Below are positions 1-6,675 of a DNA stretch of 64,000 bases, one piece after another; the stretch's first letter is position 1, and each line of letters starts with the position of its first letter. Made by a program: the position numbers and the translations under genes. This DNA is from Helcococcus massiliensis. GTDB taxonomy: Bacteria; Bacillota; Clostridia; Tissierellales; Peptoniphilaceae. The stretch spans positions 1-64,000 of the forward strand of contig NZ_OGVE01000003.1 of the NCBI RefSeq assembly GCF_900258485.1, read 5' to 3'. Under the pieces are notes generated by a model, which saw only the letters and a list, made by a program, of their open reading frames with translations, did no database searches and was not told the DNA's origin.

Positions 1-133
1 AGGCATAGTTGTTGAGGAGCCTAAGGTAAAAATATTCCAAAGGCTCCAATTCTTGAATTTATGAGCTCAAAATCAAGAAATAATTTATCATATTTTAAAC
101 TCTACTTTTTGGGGGACACCTCACTTTAATTTT

Positions 134-339
134 AAAACTTATAGTTTTGGAGTTTTAGTAAGTATAAAATTCAAAAAGTGATTTTAAAACTTATTCTCTA
201 GTTCCTAGATAAGTTTTAAATTCGGAAATCAATTTTTAAACTTATGGTTTTCTGATTTTCGTAAGTATAAAATTCAAAAAGTGATTTTAAAACTTATATT
301 CTTACTATGGACGACTTACAGAAATTTTTGTCTTTTCAA
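134..339. repeat. two diverged tandem copies of a ~103-bp unit in the intergenic tract left of rplT
   Basis: Bases 158-194 and 261-297 are the same 37-bp sequence (starting GTAAGTATAAAATTC, ending TTTTAAAACTTAT), offset by 103 bp. Similarity extends leftward through AACTTATrGTTTT at about 137 and 239 and weakly rightward. The short motif AAACTTAT and its complement ATAAGTTT recur through 130-380, so many hairpins are possible. I see no convincing reading frame in 1-383. Apart from the two rplT terminators, the 509 bases left of rplT hold only this repeat. Function unknown. Confidence 0.7.
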
Positions 340-383
340 ATCCTAAAACCCACGAAAAAGGGATTTTGGATAAGTTTTTAACC

Positions 384-415
384 ACAAAAAAACGAGAACT
401 TTTAAAAGCCCTCGT
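384..415 (-). terminator. second (tandem) intrinsic terminator downstream of rplT
   Basis: On the minus strand, ACGAG at 415-411 begins a 24-nt self-complementary hairpin that ends CTCGT at 396-392. The two central G/T oppositions are G-U wobbles in RNA. It runs directly into seven U (A-run 385-391 on the plus strand). It backs up the terminator at 442-495. Confidence 0.75.
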
Positions 416-441
416 CTCTCTTGATAAAATGTAATTATCAA

Positions 442-495
442 ATTAAAAAAAAAGATGGTGCACAGATTGTATTTTCCAAATCCGCAACACCATCT
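442..495 (-). terminator. intrinsic terminator of infC-rpmI-rplT
   Basis: Inverted repeat AGATGGTG / CACCATCT (plus strand 453-460 and 488-495), 14 bp after the rplT stop codon. On the minus strand the second arm is followed at once by a run of T. The loop is about 27 nt and may fold further. Confidence 0.85.
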
Positions 496-509
496 AAATA
501 TTTTCTATC

Positions 510-863
510 TTATAAAGCTTCCTTAGCTGTTTCAACTAATTGTGTGAATGCTTGAGAATCATTGATAGCAATTTCAGAAAGCATCTTTCTGTTGATATCG
601 ATATTAGCTTTTTTCAATCCATTCATAAATCTTGAATAGTTTAAGCCGTTTGCTCTTGCAGCAGCGTTGATTCTAGCAATCCATAATTGTCTGAAATCTC
701 TTTTTCTTTGTTTTCTACCAATATATGAATATTGTAATGATTTCATTACAGCTTGTTTTGCTGTTCTGAATAATCTTGACTTACCGCCTCTATATCCTTT
801 AGCTAATTTTAGATATTTTTTATGATTTTTCTTTGCATTAACTGCACCTTTTACTCTAGCCAT
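510..863 (-). CDS. rplT: 50S ribosomal protein L20
   Basis: L20 is an assembly-initiating protein of the large ribosomal subunit that binds 23S rRNA; in Firmicutes it also represses its own operon by binding the leader mRNA. The 117-residue product starts [16 protein letters not shown] and contains [18 protein letters not shown] and [10 protein letters not shown], the family's usual length and motifs. The start is the ATG at 861-863: AGGAGG lies 6 bp upstream, whereas the TTG codon just before it sits too close to that site. Last gene of the infC-rpmI-rplT operon, 10 bp after rpmI, followed by two terminators. Confidence 0.98.
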   Translation of the reverse strand: MARVKGAVNAKKNHKKYLKLAKGYRGGKSRLFRTAKQAVMKSLQYSYIGRKQRKRDFRQLWIARINAAARANGLNYSRFMNGLKKANIDINRKMLSEIAINDSQAFTQLVETAKEAL

Positions 864-873
864 CAATTACCTC

Positions 874-1065
874 CTAAGGAATCATCTTGTCGATTCTTTT
901 CATGTCTCCCTTGCTTACTAGGGTTGATTTTCTTAAATTTCTAATTCTCTTTGGTGATTTTTTACCTGTGATATGTGATTTATAAGCTTTAAATCTCTTT
1001 AATTTACCTGTACCGGTTCTTTTAAATCTCTTTGCTGAACCTCTATGTGTCTTCATTTTTGGCAT
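874..1065 (-). CDS. rpmI: 50S ribosomal protein L35
   Basis: Small, very basic large-subunit protein of 63 residues. [20 protein letters not shown] is the family signature, and a Lys/Arg-rich body with [16 protein letters not shown] follows. The length is typical. The start ATG at 1063-1065 has a TTAGGAGG-like site 5 bp upstream that overlaps the end of infC, so translation is probably coupled. It lies between infC and rplT in the standard order and would be controlled with them by the leader upstream of infC. Confidence 0.98.
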   Translation of the reverse strand: MPKMKTHRGSAKRFKRTGTGKLKRFKAYKSHITGKKSPKRIRNLRKSTLVSKGDMKRIDKMIP

Positions 1066-1074
1066 AATTTCCTC

Positions 1075-1584
1075 CTATTCGCTCTTAGGTTCGATCATCA
1101 TGTGCATGTTTCGACCGTCCATTTTTGGTTTTGAACTGATTTGAGCCACATCGCTTAACTCTTCAAAGAATTTATCTAGCACTTCTCTACCTAGATCTTT
1201 GTGAGCCATTTCTCTTCCTCTAAATCTAACGCTTACCTTTACTTTATCTTCTTTGTTAATAATTCTTCTTGCGTTTCGAGCCTTAATTTCAATATCATGT
1301 TGTTGAATGTTTGGAGATAATCTAATCTCTTGCACACTCACTGTTTTAGCATTTTTTCTTGCTTCTTTTTGTTTTTTCATTTGATCATATCTATATTTGC
1401 TATAGTCCATGATCCTTGCAACTGGTGGTTTAGCATTTGGTGACATAAGTGCTAAGTCTAAATTTGCTTGAGCAGCTCTGTCCATAGCTTCATCCAGTGA
1501 TACAATACCAACTTGTTCGCCGTCTTCAGCAATAAGTCTTACTTCTGGTACACGAATTTGCTCGTTTATTTGAAGTTCTTTAAT
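1075..1584 (-). CDS. infC: translation initiation factor IF-3, ATT start codon
   Basis: IF-3 binds the 30S subunit, prevents premature 50S joining and checks the start codon-initiator tRNA match. The C-terminal domain (from about residue 80, HDIEIKARNARRII) and the linker are clear. The N-terminal domain (INEQIRVPEVRLIAEDGEQV) is encoded upstream of the first in-frame ATG (1483-1485), and that frame has no ATG, GTG or TTG near a ribosome binding site. An ATT at 1584-1582 lies exactly 6 bp after AGGAGG (1596-1591) and gives 169 residues, the normal size. A rare AUU start that IF-3 itself discriminates against is the known autoregulatory device of enterobacterial infC. An out-of-frame ATG at 1589 leads to a stop after seven codons. 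Confidence 0.93.
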   Translation of the reverse strand: MKELQINEQIRVPEVRLIAEDGEQVGIVSLDEAMDRAAQANLDLALMSPNAKPPVARIMDYSKYRYDQMKKQKEARKNAKTVSVQEIRLSPNIQQHDIEIKARNARRIINKEDKVKVSVRFRGREMAHKDLGREVLDKFFEELSDVAQISSKPKMDGRNMHMMIEPKSE

Positions 1585-1599
1585 AACATACCTCCTAAA

Positions 1600-1762
1600 G
1601 TATAGTAAAAATATTTTATACCAGCTTACCTATCTAAATAGTTACAAATAAAAATAGTAGCGCAGGCAAAAACCTACACTACTATCCTAATAAAATCAAT
1701 ATTAAGTGTAACCCAATGCGGTCAACCGATTAGGTGAGAGTAGGTAGCTCTTCTTCGTACTT
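1600..1762 (-). promoter_or_regulatory. infC leader: putative L20-type autoregulatory attenuator
   Basis: Leader RNA of about 175 nt between the promoter and infC. It contains a two-tier hairpin at 1735-1711 (ACCTAAT pairs with ATTGGGT around CGG-TTGA-CCG). Further on is a 13-bp hairpin at 1685-1654 (ATAGTAGTGTAGG with CCTGCGCTACTAT, pairing via two G-U wobbles) followed by TTTTTATTTG, a strong intrinsic terminator placed before infC. A premature terminator ahead of infC-rpmI-rplT is the architecture of the L20 leader in Firmicutes. Assignment to that RNA family is inferred from position and shape. The same terminator would end read-through from thrS. Confidence 0.7.
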
Positions 1763-1766
1763 GTAT

Positions 1767-1795
1767 ACTATACAACAATAAATAACTTATGTCAA
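1767..1795 (-). promoter_or_regulatory. sigma-A promoter of infC-rpmI-rplT
   Basis: TTGACA (1795-1790), 17-bp spacer, TATAGT (1772-1767) on the minus strand, beginning just after the thrS stop codon. Predicted transcription start is near 1760. Confidence 0.88.
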
Positions 1796-1798
1796 ATA

Positions 1799-3703
1799 TT
1801 ATTGTCTTTCTCTTACAGTTTTTACCATTTCTTGTAAAAACTCATCTAAATCATAGCTTTCAGTTTTCTTTTCACCATATTTTCTTACTGAAACGGTGTT
1901 TTCTTCAAGCTCCTTGTCACCGAATACAAATTGGTAAGGAATCTTGGAAGTTTGTGAATCTCTGATCTTCTTACCCATTGATTCATTTCTTCCATCAAAT
2001 TCTACCCTTAATCCGGCATCTTTAAATTTCTTGTAAATTTCTTCTACTTTTTCTCCATGAACATCCACGCTTACAGGTATGAAGCTTGCTTGGACTGGTG
2101 CCAACCATAATGGGAAGTTACCAGCATAGTGCTCAATCAAGATACCAATAAATCTTTCTAATGAACCATAGATAGCTCTGTGGATCATAACTGGTCTTGA
2201 TTTTTCATTGTGTTCATCGGTGTATTCAATATCAAATCTTTGTGGCATTTGGAAGTCTAATTGTACTGTACCACATTGCCATGGCCTATTTAGTGAGTCA
2301 AATAATTGAATATCAATCTTTGGTCCGTAGAAGGCTCCATCTGCTTCATTTATTTCATAGTCTAGATTTAATTCTTCTACAGTTTCAATAAGAGCTTTTT
2401 CAGCCTTGTCCCATTGTTCTACTGTACCCATGTAGTCTTCAGGTCTTGTTGAAATATATACCTTGTATTTGAATCCAAATTTAGAATATATTTCACCTGC
2501 AAGGCTCATGATTGACTTGATTTCATCTTTTACTTGTGATGGTAGACAGAATATATGCGCATCATCTTGGGTGAAGGCTCTTACTCTAAATAATCCATGT
2601 AGAGCACCTGATAACTCATGTCTGTGAACTAATCCTAATTCACCAAGTCTTATAGGAAGGTCCCTATATGAATGTGGTCTTGATTTGTAAACTAGGATTG
2701 AACCTGGACAGTTCATTGGTTTAATAGCATATGGTTCTTCATCGATTTCTGTGAAGTACATATTTTCAGCATAGTGGTCCCAGTGACCTGATGTATGCCA
2801 TAGTTCTTCATTTAAGATCATTGGTGTAGAAATTTGACCATAGCCAGTCTTATCTAGTAATTCTAATAAGTAATCTTGTAATTGATTTTTTAGAATCATA
2901 CCCTTTGGTAGGTAGAATGGGAATCCTGGACCCTGTTCAGCAAACATGAATAAGTCCATTTGCTTACCTAAAAGTCTGTGGTCTCTCTTCTTAGCTTCTT
3001 CAAGCATATTTAGGTATTCATCAAGCTCAGCCTGTTTGTTAAACGAAATACCATAGATTCTTTGCAACATCTTGTTGTTGTTATCTCCCTTCCAATAAGC
3101 GCCTGCTATTGAAAGTAATTTAACTGCCTTTATATCTTTTGTATTTAATAAATGAGGTCCCTTGCAAAGGTCTGTAAAGTCACCTAATTCATAAATAGAA
3201 ATATTTGCATCTTCTGGCAAATCATTTATCAATTCTACTTTGTACTTGTCACCTCTTTTTTGGAAGTAGTCTAAGGCTTCTTGTCTAGAAATATCTTTTC
3301 TAACTAGGTCATGTTTTTCTCTAGCTATGTTTAACATTTCTTTTTCTATTTTTTCTAAATCTTCAGGAACAAATTGGTGGTCACTATCTATATCATAGTA
3401 AAAACCATTTTCAATTGCTGGTCCTATTGCAAAAAGTACATCTGGGAAAAGTTTCTGTATGGCTGCTGCCATCAAGTGTGATGTGGTATGCCAAAATAGT
3501 TGTTTGGCTTGATCACTATCATATTTGAAGAAATTTACTTGTCCATCTTCATATACTTTTTCTTGTAAGCCCATCAACTGGCCATTGTATTCGGCCCCTA
3601 CTATAGATCTTGCAAATCCTTCTGATATAGATTTAGCAACATCTAATAATTGTATGCCTTCTTCAAATTCCTTAACATTTCCATCTGGAAAACTAATCTT
3701 CAT
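1799..3703 (-). CDS. thrS: threonine-tRNA ligase
   Basis: Charges tRNA-Thr with threonine in the cytoplasm. At 634 residues it is full length, with an N-terminal TGS domain (1-62), an editing/SAD domain with the HTTSH metal motif near residue 72, a class II catalytic core (MNCPGSILVYKSRPHSYRDL; HRHELSGALHGLFRVRAFTQDDAH; ADGAFYGPKID) and a C-terminal anticodon-binding domain from about residue 535. The start ATG overlaps the last 11 bp of hisS, with an AGGAG site 6 bp upstream, so the pair is translationally coupled. No T-box is visible ahead of it, unlike many Firmicute thrS genes; expression probably follows the hisS operon. Confidence 0.98.
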   Translation of the reverse strand: MKISFPDGNVKEFEEGIQLLDVAKSISEGFARSIVGAEYNGQLMGLQEKVYEDGQVNFFKYDSDQAKQLFWHTTSHLMAAAIQKLFPDVLFAIGPAIENGFYYDIDSDHQFVPEDLEKIEKEMLNIAREKHDLVRKDISRQEALDYFQKRGDKYKVELINDLPEDANISIYELGDFTDLCKGPHLLNTKDIKAVKLLSIAGAYWKGDNNNKMLQRIYGISFNKQAELDEYLNMLEEAKKRDHRLLGKQMDLFMFAEQGPGFPFYLPKGMILKNQLQDYLLELLDKTGYGQISTPMILNEELWHTSGHWDHYAENMYFTEIDEEPYAIKPMNCPGSILVYKSRPHSYRDLPIRLGELGLVHRHELSGALHGLFRVRAFTQDDAHIFCLPSQVKDEIKSIMSLAGEIYSKFGFKYKVYISTRPEDYMGTVEQWDKAEKALIETVEELNLDYEINEADGAFYGPKIDIQLFDSLNRPWQCGTVQLDFQMPQRFDIEYTDEHNEKSRPVMIHRAIYGSLERFIGILIEHYAGNFPLWLAPVQASFIPVSVDVHGEKVEEIYKKFKDAGLRVEFDGRNESMGKKIRDSQTSKIPYQFVFGDKELEENTVSVRKYGEKKTESYDLDEFLQEMVKTVRERQ

Positions 3704-5018
3704 TTACTACTCCTAAAAACTCTATTAACTCTTCTTTATTAATTGTTTTTTGATCACCATTTATATAATTTCTAACGGTTACTTCATTTGCTTCCATTTC
3801 ATTTGTACCTACTATAAGGACTTTTTCAACATCAAGTCTATCAGCATAGGTAAATTTCTTTTTGGCCTTGCCATTTTCTAGATAAACTTGGGAAGCAAAA
3901 TTATTTTCTCTCAAAATATTTACCAATTCTATAGCATATCTTTTAGACTCTTCATCCATTGGTATTACCAAAATAGGTTTATCAATTGTCTCTTCTTGCT
4001 TGGTCAAAAGCCCCGCTTCATTTAATTGGTAGAATAACCTAGTCAAACCTAAAGAAAGTCCAACACCTGGGAACTTCTTCTTGGTAAAGTTATTTGCAAG
4101 GTCATCATACCTACCACCAGAGCAAACAGCTCCAATTTCTTCATAGTCTTTTAGGTAGGTTTCATAAACTGTACCTGTGTAATAATCCAAGCCCCTAGTA
4201 ATTGTAAAATCTATCTTTACATTTTCACTAGGTAAGTTGAAGTCTTGCATGTATCGGTAAACTTCTTTTAATTCTTTTACACCTTCTTTGAATTTTTCAT
4301 TTTCAATTTGGTAGTTATCCAGTTTTTCTAAGGACTTTTCACTGCTATCTTCAGACTCAATAAAGTCGAAGATTTTTTCAATGTTTTCATCTGAAATTTC
4401 AAATTCTCTTAAAAGGTCTTTAGTTTTCTCTTCACCAATTTTAGCTAGTTTATCAATAGTCCTTAAAACTTCTTCGAACTTATTTATGGATAGTGATTCT
4501 AAAAATCCTTGTAATAGCTTACGGTTGTTTATCTTAAAGACTAATTCAGAAAAACCTAAGTCCTTAAATATATTAAATATTAGGCTAGGTAGTTCTGCAT
4601 CATTGGCTAGGTCTAAGTTTTCATTACCAATGATATCTATATCACATTGGTAAAATTCCCTATACCTACCCTTTTGATTTCTTTCTCCCCTGTAAACCTT
4701 ACCTATTTGGTATCTTCTAAAAGGAAAATGGAGATTTTCTTGATGCATAGCCACATATCTAGCAAGGGAAACAGTCAAATCAAACCTCAAGGCTTGGGCT
4801 GTTGACTCCTTGTCTATCCTATAAATTTGCTTGGAAGTTTCTCCTCCACCCTTAGAAAGTAGAATCTCTTCTTTTTCTATCAAGGGCGTATCAATATTTA
4901 CAAATCCATATTTGATAAAATTTTCTTCGATAGTATTTTTCATATTATCGAAAAGTTTCTGTTCTTCAGGCAATAGTTCCATAAAACCTGGAAGAATAGA
5001 AGGTTTAACTATACTCAT
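3693..5018 (-). CDS. hisS: histidine-tRNA ligase
   Basis: Charges tRNA-His. The 441-residue product has class II motif 2 (FRRYQIGKVYRGERNQKGRY), the histidine-binding signature TRGLDYYTGTVYET near 260, motif 3 (GVGLSLGLTRL) and a C-terminal anticodon-binding domain with ADRLDVEKVLIVG. Catalytic motifs are intact, so it is a true synthetase and not the HisZ paralogue. An AGGTGGAG site precedes the ATG. It lies 24 bp after the CW_7 membrane-protein gene and overlaps thrS, so the three genes appear to be one transcript. Confidence 0.98.
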   Translation of the reverse strand: MSIVKPSILPGFMELLPEEQKLFDNMKNTIEENFIKYGFVNIDTPLIEKEEILLSKGGGETSKQIYRIDKESTAQALRFDLTVSLARYVAMHQENLHFPFRRYQIGKVYRGERNQKGRYREFYQCDIDIIGNENLDLANDAELPSLIFNIFKDLGFSELVFKINNRKLLQGFLESLSINKFEEVLRTIDKLAKIGEEKTKDLLREFEISDENIEKIFDFIESEDSSEKSLEKLDNYQIENEKFKEGVKELKEVYRYMQDFNLPSENVKIDFTITRGLDYYTGTVYETYLKDYEEIGAVCSGGRYDDLANNFTKKKFPGVGLSLGLTRLFYQLNEAGLLTKQEETIDKPILVIPMDEESKRYAIELVNILRENNFASQVYLENGKAKKKFTYADRLDVEKVLIVGTNEMEANEVTVRNYINGDQKTINKEELIEFLGVVNED

Positions 5019-5042
5019 AAATCTCCACCTTATAATTTAATC

Positions 5043-5789
5043 CTAATATCCAAGTTGTTTTAATTTGTTATTTACTAGGCTTGATACATATTCTGGGTTT
5101 AGACCTGCCTTTTGTAATAGGTCAACTCTCTCCCAACCGTAGCCAAGCTTACCTTGGATTATCATGTCTATTACTTGATCAATATTAGCATTTTGTATTT
5201 GTGAAACAGTAACTTTAGCTGTACTCTTGTATGAACCAACCTTAACTGGTGTAAAGTTTTTCAATTTGTTTTGGTCAACTTGATTTGATTGGTTATTTTG
5301 GTTTCCACTATCGCTTGGTCTTTCAGTTTCTTTTTCTGTTTCTTTAACAGTTTCTTTTTCTGTTTCCTTAACTGTTTCTTTTTCTGTTTCTTTAACAGTT
5401 TCTTTTTCTGTTTCCTTAACTGTTTCTTTTTCTGTTTCTTTTCTTGTTTCTTCCTTAGTTTCTTTACTGCTTTCATCTTTAGTTTCTAAAGTAGTTTCTT
5501 TTTGACTATCAACTACAGTTGAGTTTGGCTTTTCTGTAAATAGCAATTTAATTGCGTAAACACTTATTGTTCCAACAAGTAGAAGAGCTAAAACAATCAT
5601 GATAATTTTAATTAATTTATTATCTGATTCATCATTTCTTGGTCTTCTATTATAGCCACCTTCCCTATCTGGTCTAGGTCTTCTTTGTCTTCTTGTTTCT
5701 TGATCTTCATATCTAGATCTGTTTTCATTTGGTCTATTAGTATCTGGTCTATTTTCATTTGACCTGTTGTCTTCTGGTATATTATCCAT
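5043..5789 (-). CDS. single-pass membrane protein with KETEKETV repeats and a CW_7-like C-terminal domain
   Basis: Not a named family overall. Residues 1-55 are Arg/Asn/Pro-rich and probably cytoplasmic. Residues 58-83 form one membrane helix. Residues 90-160 are a charged Lys/Glu/Thr stalk with five copies of an ETEKETVK-type octapeptide. Residues 197-246 (IDQVIDMIIQGKLGYGWERV onward, ending in a Leu/Val-rich helix) resemble the CW_7 repeat that binds peptidoglycan in Cpl-7-type lysins. I infer an envelope protein whose long extracellular stalk presents a wall-binding module; it carries no enzyme domain. ATG with AGGAG 6 bp upstream. It heads the hisS-thrS run, which is probably an accident of operon layout. 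Confidence 0.75.
   Translation of the reverse strand: MDNIPEDNRSNENRPDTNRPNENRSRYEDQETRRQRRPRPDREGGYNRRPRNDESDNKLIKIIMIVLALLLVGTISVYAIKLLFTEKPNSTVVDSQKETTLETKDESSKETKEETRKETEKETVKETEKETVKETEKETVKETEKETVKETEKETERPSDSGNQNNQSNQVDQNKLKNFTPVKVGSYKSTAKVTVSQIQNANIDQVIDMIIQGKLGYGWERVDLLQKAGLNPEYVSSLVNNKLKQLGY
5324..5443. repeat. five 24-bp in-frame tandem repeats inside the CW_7 membrane-protein gene
   Basis: Five 24-bp units start at 5324, 5348, 5372, 5396 and 5420. Units 1 and 3 carry CTTTAA where units 2 and 4 carry CCTTAA, so the array has a 48-bp super-period and grew by duplicating unit pairs. Each unit encodes one octapeptide of the extracellular stalk, so copy number could vary without a frameshift. 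Confidence 0.9.
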
Positions 5790-5852
5790 ATAATTCTCCT
5801 TTAGATTAATATTATTCTTCTATTATATATGTTTTTTAGAAAATAATAAACT

Positions 5853-5882
5853 AAAAGGCTAGTAAAATTACTAACCTTTTTG
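5853..5882 (-). terminator. terminator after the ABC-2 ATPase gene (near-symmetric)
   Basis: AAAAGG-C-TAGTAA / TTACTA-A-CCTTTT hairpin at 5853-5880 between the ABC ATPase stop (5954) and the CW_7 protein gene. T-rich flanks occur on both sides, so it could work in either direction; on the minus strand it ends the ABC-2 operon. Confidence 0.7.
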
Positions 5883-5953
5883 ATTTCTGTAAACTTACTA
5901 ATATAGAATATCGCTACTCTTGTATGATACTATATTTTGTGTTTAATGTTAAA

Positions 5954-6667
5954 TTATATTTTATTTTTTTGTTCAGGAAAAACTTCTAAATACTTTTCTT
6001 CTATTTCTAGTAATTGGTATTTGTTTTCCATTTTAATTTCTTCTTCTATCAATTTACCATCTTTTAGGAACATAATATTGTCTGTCAAAAGGCTTATATC
6101 GGTTAAACCATGTGAAGAGATTATTATTGTAGCCCCTTCTTTAGCTATATCTACTAGCAAAGATCTAATCTGTATAAGCGATGTAGGATCAAGGCCATTG
6201 AAGGGCTCATCTAAAATTATTAATTTGGGATTATTCATAAGTGTCATTGCTATTAATAGTTTTTGTTTCATTCCTAAAGAATGTCGGGAAACCTTTTTAT
6301 GAATAAATGATGATAAATGAAGCTTATCTATAATAATGTTTTTTCTTTCTTTATCTAGTTTTTGAGCCGATTCAATAAAAAGTAAGTGGTCAAATCCTGA
6401 TAAGTAGCCATATAATATGTTGGTATCTATTAAAAAAGATGCTTTAGAAAATATAGGAGATGCATCATTTTTTTCATCTAATAAATAAACTTCACCTGAA
6501 TCAGCCTTGATCAAATTTGCTAGTATATTAAATAAAGTCGTCTTTCCAGATCCATTGGGCCCAATTAAGGCATATATACCAGGCTTAGAAATTTCTAAAT
6601 TCAAGTCTTTTAGTACAAACTTATCACCATAGCTTTTGGATAGATTTTCAATTTTTACTATGCTCAT
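5954..6667 (-). CDS. ABC transporter ATP-binding protein (ABC-2 type system)
   Basis: Nucleotide-binding subunit of an ABC-2 exporter, paired with the permease directly upstream. Walker A is GPNGSGKTT (about residue 35), a degenerate signature region SRHSLGMKQKLLIAMTL follows, Walker B is KLIILDEPFNGLD, and the H-loop is IISSHGLTD. The protein is 237 residues, the short form with no regulatory domain. The start is the ATG at 6665-6667, because GAGGTGGGAG sits right before it; the earlier in-frame ATG at 6677-6679 has no ribosome binding site. It overlaps the permease stop region. This subfamily includes bacteriocin-immunity and antibiotic exporters, but the substrate is unknown. Confidence 0.88.
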   Translation of the reverse strand: MSIVKIENLSKSYGDKFVLKDLNLEISKPGIYALIGPNGSGKTTLFNILANLIKADSGEVYLLDEKNDASPIFSKASFLIDTNILYGYLSGFDHLLFIESAQKLDKERKNIIIDKLHLSSFIHKKVSRHSLGMKQKLLIAMTLMNNPKLIILDEPFNGLDPTSLIQIRSLLVDIAKEGATIIISSHGLTDISLLTDNIMFLKDGKLIEEEIKMENKYQLLEIEEKYLEVFPEQKNKI

Positions 6668-6675
6668 CTCCCACC

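Noticed and set aside
1567-1589. ATG start for infC at 1589 or a seven-codon leader peptide
   Set aside because: The ATG is out of frame with IF-3, reaches a stop after seven codons and is only 1 bp from AGGAGG; the in-frame ATT has correct spacing.
3693-3703. Frameshift between hisS and thrS
   Set aside because: Both proteins are complete; the 11-bp overlap is normal coupling with its own AGGAG site.
5261-5489. Lys-rich and Phe/Cys-rich reading frames in other frames
   Set aside because: They are artefacts of the 24-bp repeats of the CW_7 membrane-protein gene read out of frame or on the other strand.
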